Source: DTFZ01 sp050260375
GTDB lineage: Bacteria; Bacillota; Clostridia; Christensenellales; SZUA-584
DNA length: 30,810 nucleotides
Reading direction: 5' to 3'
NCBI GenBank assembly: GCA_050260375.1
Contig: JBLNCA010000002.1
Span: 1 to 30,810 of the forward strand
Position numbers and translations under genes: made by a program. The notes beneath the pieces were generated by a model. It was not told the DNA's origin and did not search any database. It saw only the letters and a list, made by a program, of their open reading frames with translations. This document shows positions 23,900-30,810 of this stretch, piece by piece (position 1 is the stretch's first letter; every line of letters begins with the position of its first letter).

Positions 23900-24754
23900 C
23901 TACGCTCCTTTCAACCTGTTTTCATGGTATCTTCTGATGCTTTCCTTCGCGCGCCGTATGTTCTCGTCGTCGAACCCCATATAGTGCGATTCAGCCTTGT
24001 TCTCTATGAAATCCACGCCGCAGCCTTTTACAGTGTCGGCTATTATTACTACGGGAGCCGTTTTCTCCTGCAATGCGTAGTCTATCGCGGCGGAAAGCTC
24101 TTTTAGGTTGTGCCCGTTTACCTGCTTCACGATAAACCCGAACGCCTTCCATTTATCCGCGAACGGTTCGAGTTTCATCACGCTCTCGGTAGGCCCGTCT
24201 ATCATCAGGTGGTTCCTGTCCACGAATACCAGAAGGTTGGTCGTATTGTAATGCGACGCAGCCATCGCCGCTTCCCACACTTGGCCTTCGTTGCATTCGC
24301 CGTCGCCCAGCAGGCAGTACGTCCTGTAGGACTTGCCGAGCGCCCTTGCCGCGAGCGCCATGCCCACCGCTATCGATATCCCGTGCCCCAGCGAGCCGGT
24401 GGACGCGTCCACTCCGGGCACTTTGGCGGAATTCAAGTGCATTCCGAAATCCGAGCCCGAGTGGTTGAACGTTTTTAACAGCTCCTTGTCGAAATATCCC
24501 CTGTCTGCCAGCACAGGCGCGTGCCCCACGCCCGAATGCCCCTTGCTCAGTATAAACCTGTCCCTGTCCTCCCAGTCCGGGCGCTTCGGGTCGATATTAA
24601 GGTACTTGTAATAAAGCAGCACAAAGATGTCCATCGCGCTGAGCGCTCCGCCTATGTGCCCGCTTCCCGCCCAGGCCACGGTGTCAATGCAAAGGCAGCG
24701 CAGCTCGCACGCTTTGTTTTCAAGCTCGAGAAGTTCATTGTCGGTTAGCGGCAT
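23900..24754 (-). CDS. Transketolase, N-terminal subunit
   Basis: This 284-residue protein is the pyrophosphate-binding half of a split transketolase. It carries WAGSGHIGGALSAMDIFVLLYYKYL, SKGHSGVGHAPVLADRGY, GSLGHGISIAVGMALAA and the thiamine diphosphate motif GDGECNEGQVWEAAM...VFVDRN. AAAGGAGG precedes the ATG. The 146-bp gap to the upstream aminotransferase gene contains two hairpin modules. A partner C-subunit gene follows directly. Confidence 0.93.
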   Translation of the reverse strand: MPLTDNELLELENKACELRCLCIDTVAWAGSGHIGGALSAMDIFVLLYYKYLNIDPKRPDWEDRDRFILSKGHSGVGHAPVLADRGYFDKELLKTFNHSGSDFGMHLNSAKVPGVDASTGSLGHGISIAVGMALAARALGKSYRTYCLLGDGECNEGQVWEAAMAASHYNTTNLLVFVDRNHLMIDGPTESVMKLEPFADKWKAFGFIVKQVNGHNLKELSAAIDYALQEKTAPVVIIADTVKGCGVDFIENKAESHYMGFDDENIRRAKESIRRYHENRLKGA

Positions 24755-24774
24755 TTATTTTACCTCCTTTTTTT

Positions 24775-24813
24775 ACCACCCCAAAAAGCCTCACGTCTTT
24801 TCGGGGGACCCCG
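24775..24813 (+). repeat. Hairpin module, copy 6, within the operon
   Basis: ACCACCCC, arms AAAAAG and CTTTT around a TCAC loop, then CGGGGGACCCCG. It lies between the aminotransferase and transketolase genes. Confidence 0.6.
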
Positions 24814-24819
24814 TTCTTT

Positions 24820-24841
24820 ACCACCCCAAAAAGGGGGCCCG
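24820..24841 (+). repeat. Collapsed hairpin module, copy 7
   Basis: ACCACCCC, then only AAAAA, then GGGGGCCCG. The fixed ends are kept but the arms and loop are missing. It stands in tandem with copy 6. Confidence 0.5.
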
Positions 24842-24900
24842 TTATAAATCCTTGCAAAAACCTTACTGCTTTGGTCCGCCGCAGAGTCGCGGTACCGCTG

Positions 24901-26145
24901 TTATCTGCCTGCCCTTATCGCGTGAAACGCCTCGTCCGCCACTTCGAGCGTATACTTTATGTCTTCGTCCGTCATCGCGTAGTTTATAAAATGGTTGTGG
25001 TGGTTTGTAATATATACCCCGCGCTTTACGCACTCGGCCACCCATCTCTGATGGAGGCTGAGCGAGGGGTCGTCGGCTATCCGCAGATAGAACATAGAAG
25101 GAGCGCCCGAGACTATAAGCGTGCAGCCGTTCATCTTTGCGACGCGCACAAGGCCGTCGGTTAGCTTCTTTCCGTATTCGTGAAGCACTCCCGGCCCGCC
25201 CAGCTTCTTCATCTTCTCTATGCACGCAAGCCCAGCGGCAAAAGGCGCTGCCGAAAGCCAGTAGCTGCCCGTATAGAACACTTCGGTAGCCGCGCTTTTC
25301 AGCGAATCGGCTCCGCATATCGCCGATACGTTCCAGCCGTTGGCTATAGCCTTGCAGAAGCACATAAGGTCGGCCTTGAAGCCGAAGTATTTGTCCGAGC
25401 CCGCGATGTCCAAGCGGAAGCCGCAGCGCACGTCGTCGATTGCTAGCACTATGCCGTTGTCCGTGCACAGCTTGCGCACGGCCTGCCAGTAACCTTCGGC
25501 GGGCAGGGCGTTTTCCGCAAAGTTGCCGTGCCAGTACGGCGTGGACATAAAGCACGCTATCTCGCCCGGGTACCGCTTTATAAGGTCTTCTACCTGCTGC
25601 GCGTCGTTCCAGTCCACGTACAGCACGTTTGCAACGTCCTCCTCAATCACGCCGCCGCAGCCTATGCCTTGCGCCCACGGCGCCACTCCGTGGTAGTTGC
25701 CGCGCACGAGTATCACCTTTTTGCGGTTCGTCGCCGCCCGGGCTATCATTATCGCGAAAGTCGTCGCGTCGCCGCCGTTCTTCATGAAAAACGCCCAGTC
25801 CGCCATATCCACCGTATCCACGAGCGTTTCTGCGAATTCTATCAGCTTTGCGGAGGGCGCCGTTACGCAGTTGCTTATCCTTGCCTGCTCTATCGCCGCG
25901 TTGTCTACGTCGTCGTCGCAGTATCCGAGCAGGTTCGGGCCGTATGCGCACATGTAGTCTATGAAGCGGTTGCCGTCCACATCCCAGAAATACGCTCCCT
26001 TCGCGCGTTCCGAGAAATAAGGGAACGCGGTGTTGGGAATGAAGCAGCCGTTCGCCGGGCCCTGGTGCCCGTATATGCCTCCGGGTATTACCTTCGCCGC
26101 GCGGCCGAACAGCTCATGGCTTTTTGTGTATTTAAAAGTTTCCAT
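24901..26145 (-). CDS. Class III pyridoxal-phosphate aminotransferase, GSA-aminomutase-like
   Basis: This 414-residue enzyme of fold type I resembles glutamate-1-semialdehyde aminomutase and related amino transferases. Marks are FWDVDGNRFIDYMCAYGPNLLG, the cofactor phosphate region MKNGGDATTFAIMIARAAT, the cofactor ring Asp in AIDDVRCGFR and the PLP lysine in CFCKAIANGW. The heme pathway role is unlikely here: no heme genes are adjacent and the DDV/GGDAT motifs differ from HemL. The gene starts 19 bp after the SCP2-like gene. The amine acceptor is unknown; alanine dehydrogenase in the operon could regenerate alanine as donor. Confidence 0.9.
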   Translation of the reverse strand: METFKYTKSHELFGRAAKVIPGGIYGHQGPANGCFIPNTAFPYFSERAKGAYFWDVDGNRFIDYMCAYGPNLLGYCDDDVDNAAIEQARISNCVTAPSAKLIEFAETLVDTVDMADWAFFMKNGGDATTFAIMIARAATNRKKVILVRGNYHGVAPWAQGIGCGGVIEEDVANVLYVDWNDAQQVEDLIKRYPGEIACFMSTPYWHGNFAENALPAEGYWQAVRKLCTDNGIVLAIDDVRCGFRLDIAGSDKYFGFKADLMCFCKAIANGWNVSAICGADSLKSAATEVFYTGSYWLSAAPFAAGLACIEKMKKLGGPGVLHEYGKKLTDGLVRVAKMNGCTLIVSGAPSMFYLRIADDPSLSLHQRWVAECVKRGVYITNHHNHFINYAMTDEDIKYTLEVADEAFHAIRAGR

Positions 26146-26164
26146 AACATTACCTCACAAACGG

Positions 26165-26920
26165 TTATTTCAGATACAACGCGAGCCGCGGTACGAGGTG
26201 CTCTACCGACATCATCACCGGTATGTACCCCGATATCTTTACGTCCCCGTTGCCTATGCCGGTAATAAAATCGCTTTTGCCGCTCAATATGTCGCCAGTT
26301 TTCGCAATGCTTGAGAACGTTAAATGCATCTCGGGCGAGCCGTCCGAAGCGTCTATCGGCTTCATATACCCCTTGTCTACCTTCACCCTCACGATATGCG
26401 GCGTGTTTTCTATAGACGCGCAAAGCTGGCCGCCCACCGCGCGGCTGATTACCTTTTTGCCCACGGGGTCGTGCATGCCTATCTCGGCGACGGCGTTAAA
26501 AGCGGTATAGAACGTAAGCAGCGTGTTTATCTCGTTGAACTTCTCATCCTGCACAGTACCGGGCTCGGGCTTTAAAAAGTATTCCAAACGCTTGGTCAGC
26601 TTCATAAAGTCTTTAAGCAAAAAACCAAGTTTAGTAAACCCTTTGCGTATCGACGGGTTGCCTTTGCCTTCCATCATGTTGTTGAACTTTTCGGGAGTAG
26701 AAAAATAAAGCGAAATGTCGTTCTTCCCCTTGCCATCCAGAAACGCGCACGTTCCGCGTTTGAACGCAAGCCGCGCCGCCGGCCCGTTTTTAACGCGAAA
26801 CTGTACCGTTATATCGGCGTCTTTTATTATATCCGAAGCCACGGGGTCAAGCGCACACAGGTACGTAATCGCGCGCAGTACGCCGTTTAAGTTTATATAC
26901 GCCTTCGCCAGCTGATCCAT
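26165..26920 (-). CDS. Tandem SCP2-like lipid-binding protein (B)
   Basis: The 251 residues can be read as two SCP2-like halves. The first has ARLAFKRGTCAFLDGKGKNDISLYFSTPEKFNNMMEGKGNPS followed by a helix rich in K and L, matching the SCP2 core. The second ends with SPEMHLTFSSIAKTGDILSGKSDFITGIGNGDVKISGY, the same pattern. A lipid- or acyl-binding carrier function is inferred. AGGAGGG precedes the ATG. It lies 84 bp after ald and 19 bp before the aminotransferase gene, and is a diverged paralogue of the 22101-22886 product. Confidence 0.62.
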   Translation of the reverse strand: MDQLAKAYINLNGVLRAITYLCALDPVASDIIKDADITVQFRVKNGPAARLAFKRGTCAFLDGKGKNDISLYFSTPEKFNNMMEGKGNPSIRKGFTKLGFLLKDFMKLTKRLEYFLKPEPGTVQDEKFNEINTLLTFYTAFNAVAEIGMHDPVGKKVISRAVGGQLCASIENTPHIVRVKVDKGYMKPIDASDGSPEMHLTFSSIAKTGDILSGKSDFITGIGNGDVKISGYIPVMMSVEHLVPRLALYLK

Positions 26921-27004
26921 ATTACCCTCCTTTTATTGATAATCTTATCCCTTCGCAGGATACCGGCCCGCGCTGTTAAGTGCGCTATTAAGCTTTTCGG
27001 GCTG

Positions 27005-28138
27005 TTAAACCGCCTCAAGCAGCTTGCGGCACCTTTCGGCATCTATATAGCGTGAAGCGTCCATATCTTTAAGCGCGGGGTGCGTAATATAGCCTTTGTA
27101 CGTATTTAGCCCTTTAAATAGCGATTGGTCGCAAAGCATTGCCTTTTCCGGACCGAGGCTTGCTATTTTCGCAATATACGGCAGCGTCACGCCGGTAAGC
27201 GCATACGTGGACGTCCGCGGCGCGGCTCCCGGCATATTAGCCACCGAATAATGTATAACGCCGTATTTTTCGTAACACGGATTGTCGTGGGTCGTTACCC
27301 GGTCTATAGTCTCTATCGTGCCGCCCTGGTCTATCGCCACGTCCACTATTACCGACCCCTTCTTCATCGTCTTTACCATGTCTTCCGTTACCGTCCTCGG
27401 AGCCTTCGCGCCCGTTACGAGCACGGCGCCTATAAGCAGGTCGGTGCGCTCAACGAGCTCCGCTATGCCGTATCTGCTGTATATCAGCGTTTTTACCCTT
27501 CCCGAGAACAGATCGTCTATATACGCGAGCCTTGCCGGGTCTATGTCCGCCACGGTGACGCTAGCGCCCATGCCCGAGGCTATCTTTGCCGCGTTGGTGC
27601 CCACTACGCCGCCGCCTATTATGAGCACCTCGGCGGGCATCACGCCCGGCACTCCGCCCAGCAGTATTCCTTCGCCTTTGTTGTGCTTAAGGAGCATAGC
27701 CGCCCCTACCTGTACCGACATCCTGCCCGCTACCTCGCTCATAGGCCTAAGCAGCGGAAGCGACTTATCCTCCCTCTGCACCGTCTCGTAAGCTATGCCC
27801 GTAACCTTGCTCATTAGCAGCGCGTTTGTAAGCTTCGGGTTTGGCGCCAGGTGCAAATACGTAAAAAGCGCCTGTCCAGCTTTAAGCAGCCCGTATTCGC
27901 TTTCCAAAGGCTCTTTAACTTTTACTATCATGTCCGCCCGTGCGTACACGTCTTTTGCATCGGGCGCTATCTCCGCACCCGAAGCCGCATACTCTTCGTC
28001 CTCTATTCCGCTCCCAACTCCTGCGCCCTTTTCGACGACAACAATATGGCCAGCGCGGCAAAGCTCGTCGACGCCTGCGGGGGTTATGGCTACCCTGTTC
28101 TCGTTGTTTTTGATTTCTTTGGGAACCCCAATAATCAT
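27005..28138 (-). CDS. ald: Alanine dehydrogenase
   Basis: The enzyme interconverts L-alanine and pyruvate with NAD and ammonia. The 377-residue length is typical. Seen are MIIGVPKEIKNNENRVAITPAGV, the N-domain ARADMIVKVKEPLESEY, TYLHLAPNP, the nucleotide-binding GGGVVGTNAAKIASGMGASV with VADID and the C-terminal SVANMPGAAPRTSTYALT, all characteristic. It is the first gene of the 21354-28138 run, after a leader of about 150 nt. It could supply alanine as amino donor to the aminotransferase two genes downstream. Alanine dehydrogenase is also common in spore formers as a housekeeping enzyme, so the link is an inference. Confidence 0.95.
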   Translation of the reverse strand: MIIGVPKEIKNNENRVAITPAGVDELCRAGHIVVVEKGAGVGSGIEDEEYAASGAEIAPDAKDVYARADMIVKVKEPLESEYGLLKAGQALFTYLHLAPNPKLTNALLMSKVTGIAYETVQREDKSLPLLRPMSEVAGRMSVQVGAAMLLKHNKGEGILLGGVPGVMPAEVLIIGGGVVGTNAAKIASGMGASVTVADIDPARLAYIDDLFSGRVKTLIYSRYGIAELVERTDLLIGAVLVTGAKAPRTVTEDMVKTMKKGSVIVDVAIDQGGTIETIDRVTTHDNPCYEKYGVIHYSVANMPGAAPRTSTYALTGVTLPYIAKIASLGPEKAMLCDQSLFKGLNTYKGYITHPALKDMDASRYIDAERCRKLLEAV

Positions 28139-28289
28139 ACTACCCCTCTTTCCTCTTGAAAGTCGGATACTATTCTGTTAATGCTTATGTGGATTACGCC
28201 AACTTAAAACGAATCGATGTGCTTTTTTTGAGCGTCGGCTCTGCAGTACGCAGTGAAGTAACTTGCTGTTATATTATATGCTGATTATC

Positions 28290-28311
28290 ATAGAGTGAGT
28301 ACTCGTTCTAT
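28290..28311 (-). promoter_or_regulatory. 22-bp operator-like dyad at the ald operon start
   Basis: Arms ATAGA and TCTAT flank a perfect GAGTACTC palindrome, each with a two-base GT spacer. It begins seven bases downstream of the -10 box, covering the likely transcription start, which suits repression by a TetR-type dimer. Confidence 0.65.
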
Positions 28312-28317
28312 AAAAAA

Positions 28318-28346
28318 TATATATCGCTGTTTTTGCTTTTTGTCAA
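28318..28346 (-). promoter_or_regulatory. Promoter of the ald operon
   Basis: On the minus strand TTGACA (28346-28341) and TATATA (28323-28318) are 17 bp apart, followed by the dyad at 28290-28311. Confidence 0.7.
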
Positions 28347-28366
28347 CATTTTTTTACAAGTTCGGC

Positions 28367-28401
28367 ATAAAAAGACGGCCTTTGTCTATGCAAAAGCCGC
28401 C
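28367..28401 (-). terminator. Intrinsic terminator of the rrf2 transcript
   Basis: On the minus strand GGCGGCTTTTG pairs with CAAAGGCCGTC (two G-T pairs) around CATAGA, then TTTTTAT. It insulates the Rrf2/cysK group from the ald operon promoter just downstream. It sits in the otherwise gene-free stretch 28139-28474. Confidence 0.75.
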
Positions 28402-28474
28402 GCGCTGTGCGTTATAAACATATAAGCCTGTCTTATATTCAAAAGGTATAAGGCTATTAAAGAACTGAAATTAT

Positions 28475-28906
28475 TTAATTCGACTCCGCCTGCATATCCC
28501 GCTGCTTTTTCACGAGGTCCGCAAGCGTTATGTTATCTATTACGTTGTTTACCGCGTCGTTTATCTGTTTCCATATATCAAGCGTTACGCATTGCGTGCT
28601 GCGCGGGCACTGGTTGGGTTCGTCTTCCATGCACGCTACGGGGACAAGGTTTCCTTCGATAGTCCTGAGTATCATGCCCACGGTGTACTCCTCGGCGGGT
28701 TTGGCAAGCTTATAGCCGCCTTGAGCGCCCCGTGCGCTCTTTACATACCCTGCGCGGCTTAGCGACGTTATTATCTGTTCGAGATACTTTTCGGATATCT
28801 CCTGCCTTTCCGCAATGCTTTTTATCGTTGTATATTCGCCTTCGGGCGCCATCGCCAGCTCAAGCATCAGCCTTAATGCATAGCGCCCTCTAGTGGATAT
28901 TTTCAT
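28475..28906 (-). CDS. Rrf2-family regulator, IscR-like
   Basis: The protein has 143 residues from the chosen start (numbers below count from an upstream in-frame ATG). It has the winged-helix domain MKISTRGRYALRLMLELA, the recognition region SEKYLEQIITSLSRAGYV and the wing RGAQGGYKLAKP. Three Cys follow (94, 102, 108, in ACMEDEPNQCPRSTQC), arranged like the iron-sulfur ligands of IscR; CymR-type members lack them. It probably senses iron-sulfur status. The start at 28906 gives a nine-base gap to AAGGGGG and the typical MKISTRG beginning. The neighbours are cysteine synthase and an iron-sulfur scaffold gene, which supports the assignment. Confidence 0.9.
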   Translation of the reverse strand: MKISTRGRYALRLMLELAMAPEGEYTTIKSIAERQEISEKYLEQIITSLSRAGYVKSARGAQGGYKLAKPAEEYTVGMILRTIEGNLVPVACMEDEPNQCPRSTQCVTLDIWKQINDAVNNVIDNITLADLVKKQRDMQAESN

Positions 28907-28982
28907 TTGCATATACCCCCTTATGTCATATTATTATAACCGCCCCGTCAAGCCTTGCGGTGCAGGCAGCCATCAATACAGT

Positions 28983-29912
28983 TTACTCAAACATAGGCGT
29001 GGAAAGATACCGTTCGCCCGTGTCGGGAAGTATGGCTACAATCGTTTTCCCTTCATTCTCCGGCCGCCTTGCAAGCTCCGTCGCCGCCCAGACGGCCGCG
29101 CCCGAAGATATGCCCACAAGCAGGCCTTCCGTCTTCGCCACATCCCTGCTTGCCTCAAACGCGTCCTCGCTGCTCACTTTTATGATCTCGTTGTAAACTA
29201 GCGTATTAAGCACGTCGGGCACAAAGCCCGCGCCTATGCCCTGAAGCTTATGCGGCCCCGGTTTGCCTCCCGACAGCACCGGCGAATCATACGGCTCTAC
29301 CGCGACTATACTGATGCGGGGATTCTTCGATTTGAGGAACTCCCCCGCGCCTGTTATCGTTCCGCCCGTTCCTACGCCCGCGACGAATATATCCACATTG
29401 CCGTCCGTATCTTCCCATATCTCAGGCCCTGTCGTCTCGCGGTGCACGCGCGGATTGGCAGGGTTGGAGAACTGTCCAGGGATAAACGATCCCGGAATTT
29501 CACGTGCCAGATCCTCCGCTTTCTCTATAGCGCCCCTCATGCCCTTCGCCCCCTCGGTAAGCACAAGCTCGGCGCCGTAAGCCTTCAAAAGCTTCCTGCG
29601 CTCAATGCTCATCGTTTCGGGCATAGTGAGTATCACTCGGTAGCCCCTTGCCGCCGCTACGGACGCAAGCCCTATGCCGGTATTGCCGCTCGTCGGCTCT
29701 ATTATCACCGAGCCGGGCTTTAAAAGCCCCCGCCTCTCTGCGTCTTCCAGCATGGATTTAGCTATCCTGTCCTTCACGCTTCCCGCCGGATTGAAGTATT
29801 CAAGCTTCCCTATTATCGCAGCTCTAAGTCCGAGTTTTCTTTCGTAGTTTACAAGCTCAAGCAGCGGCGTTGCGCCTATAAGCTCAACAAGGCTTTTGTA
29901 GACTTTAGACAT
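28983..29912 (-). CDS. cysK: Cysteine synthase A (O-acetylserine sulfhydrylase)
   Basis: The enzyme makes cysteine from O-acetylserine and sulfide with pyridoxal phosphate. The 309 residues are standard in length. NPAGSVKDRI holds the PLP lysine (Lys47), PTSGNTGIGLA (73-83) and GVGTGGTITGAGEFLK bind phosphate, and GIGAGFVPDVL and GISSGAAVWAA follow. GGAGGG precedes the ATG. It lies between the NifU-like and Rrf2 genes, linking sulfur supply with cluster assembly. An extended -10 element (TGGTAAAAT, about 29948-29956) may give it its own promoter. Confidence 0.94.
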   Translation of the reverse strand: MSKVYKSLVELIGATPLLELVNYERKLGLRAAIIGKLEYFNPAGSVKDRIAKSMLEDAERRGLLKPGSVIIEPTSGNTGIGLASVAAARGYRVILTMPETMSIERRKLLKAYGAELVLTEGAKGMRGAIEKAEDLAREIPGSFIPGQFSNPANPRVHRETTGPEIWEDTDGNVDIFVAGVGTGGTITGAGEFLKSKNPRISIVAVEPYDSPVLSGGKPGPHKLQGIGAGFVPDVLNTLVYNEIIKVSSEDAFEASRDVAKTEGLLVGISSGAAVWAATELARRPENEGKTIVAILPDTGERYLSTPMFE

Positions 29913-30064
29913 AATTCCCTCCGTATTCTTCTATACTGGTCAACACAATTTTACCATATTTATGTTGCAATTGCGCTGAACGGATATAAATTTGTTTTAT
30001 TTTTTTCTTAACGCCGGCGCGACATGCGCTGCTTAACACCTTATATGTAAAATATATTTGCCTC

Positions 30065-30436
30065 TTAAGCGCTGAGGCGCTTTTTGTAATCTTCTATCGC
30101 GCTTTTTATAGCTTCTTCCGCCAGCACCGAGCAGTGTATCTTTACGGGCGGCAGCCCTCCCAGCGCTTCGACTACGTCGGAGTTCTTAAGCGCCAGCGCC
30201 TCATCGAGGGTCTTGCCCTTTATCATATCCGTCGCGACGCTGCTCGACGCTATCGCGGCGCAGCATCCGAACGTTTTAAAGGAGGCGTCCTTTATCACAT
30301 CATCCTCAATCTTAAGATACATGCGCATTATGTCGCCGCACTTCGCGTTGCCCACTTCTCCTATCGCGTTTGCGTCTTTTAATTCCCCTACGTTATGCGG
30401 AGCCGCAAAATGCTCCATTACTTTTTCGCTGTACAT
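30065..30436 (-). CDS. nifU: Iron-sulfur cluster assembly scaffold IscU/NifU-like
   Basis: This 123-residue scaffold builds 2Fe-2S clusters for transfer to client proteins. It starts MYSEKVMEHFAAPHNVGEL. The cluster residues are Cys33 (KCGD, with Asp35), Cys58-Cys59 (FGCCAAIASSS) and Cys102 (IHCSVLAEEAI), matching NifU N-terminal or IscU ligands. AAAGGAG precedes the ATG. A desulfurase gene (iscS/nifS) is not upstream inside this window, which is unusual for this group. Transcription starts from the promoter at 30555-30583 and may run into cysK and rrf2. Confidence 0.92.
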   Translation of the reverse strand: MYSEKVMEHFAAPHNVGELKDANAIGEVGNAKCGDIMRMYLKIEDDVIKDASFKTFGCCAAIASSSVATDMIKGKTLDEALALKNSDVVEALGGLPPVKIHCSVLAEEAIKSAIEDYKKRLSA

Positions 30437-30554
30437 ATTATGCTCCTTTCTTCCGATACCACGGGGATTTATGCTGCCGGATAATCGGTATATCTTCTTT
30501 TACATGCCACTAGTTAATTTTATAATTCCTATCACATTACTATGATTTATAATT

Positions 30555-30583
30555 ATAATATATCCTTTTCTTGCGTTTGTCAA
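30555..30583 (-). promoter_or_regulatory. Promoter of the nifU gene
   Basis: On the minus strand TTGACA (30583-30578) and TATTAT (30560-30555) are 17 bp apart. The leader to the ATG at 30436 is about 110 nt and AT-rich. Confidence 0.7.
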
Positions 30584-30810
30584 CGGTCCCGATAAATAAT
30601 CATCTATTCCTTCAAGGGGTGATATTTCTTGAACCTATAAGAGACTCTTGCTGGACAGCCTCACGGTATATTATCAACCGCATTGGGCTAAGATTCTTCG
30701 TCCCTTCGGTCCTCTGAATCATCATGCACTACCCGCACCACAATAAACGAAAACATCTTCCATCTACGCACAACCCAGCTATAATTGAGATATGGCAAGA
30801 GTTCGCATGT
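30584..30810. other. Gene-free right edge with a repeat-like segment
   Basis: No coding frame is seen. TTCAAG and CTTGAA form an inverted repeat at about 30612-30634. AGATTCTTCG...TCCTCTGAATCAT near 30691-30722 resembles a degenerate form of a repeat (AGATTCTTCG...CTCAGAATGAC) that I recall from many gut Firmicutes. The neighbouring gene to the right is not visible. Confidence 0.35.

Noticed and set aside
24863..25555. 230-codon minus-strand frame overlapping the aminotransferase gene
   Set aside because: It is a frame shadow of the class III aminotransferase, rich in Arg and without domains.

Overview
The window reads as chromosomal DNA of an endospore-forming Clostridia-type Firmicute, possibly an uncultured gut lineage. 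Support comes from an alpha/beta-type small acid-soluble spore protein, a SpoIIP-like protein, strong AGGAGG ribosome sites, TTGACA/TATAAT promoters, a T-box leader and a NifU/Rrf2/CysK group. Most genes lie on the minus strand. No tRNA, rRNA or CRISPR array was seen. The left edge cuts a group II intron whose 5' end sits just after a terminator-like palindrome.

Layout. 1-250: intron 5' end and its palindromic target repeat. 251-2323: membrane-anchored propeller-like protein. 2324-3418: non-coding block with a dense run of hairpins, a 48-residue Asn/Arg/Gln-rich mini-gene, then an AT-rich gap. 3419-5723: spore protein, a frameshifted C45 acyltransferase, a DUF554 membrane protein. 5828-8543: xylulokinase and galactokinase pair. 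8544-8989: MITE-like composite of inverted palindromes. 8990-11314: BlaI-type repressor and an M56 peptidase fused to a phosphodiester-glycosidase (NAGPA) domain, with a perfect operator palindrome. 11495-13024: ArsR repressor and ArsP-like permease with a Cys-rich loop, each preceded by the same dyad. 13253-16104: SDR epimerase, WYL regulator, GyrI-like protein. 16105-17017: repeats and a T-box riboswitch that is followed by no sizeable gene. 17018-21204: MFS transporter/GDPD pair, ribokinase, SpoIIP-like lipoprotein. 21354-28138: a seven-gene minus-strand run (alanine dehydrogenase, tandem SCP2-like protein, class III aminotransferase, split transketolase, second SCP2-like protein, TetR regulator). 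28475-30436: IscU/NifU scaffold, cysteine synthase and an IscR-like Rrf2 regulator.

The best candidate for an undescribed system is the 21354-28138 operon. It combines two-carbon ketol transfer (transketolase), transamination with a possible alanine/pyruvate recycling step (Ald) and two tandem SCP2-like putative lipid-binding proteins. A strong promoter precedes it, with a 22-bp dyad at the predicted transcription start, and the last gene encodes a TetR regulator that could bind that dyad. The product is unknown; an amino-lipid or amino-polyol is an inference.

A second theme is structured non-coding DNA. At least six dispersed modules share fixed ends (ACCACCCC and GGGGACCCCG) around self-complementary arms that differ between copies. 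A separate palindromic repeat family provides the intron target. All functional calls were made by reading sequence and recalling families; no database search was run.
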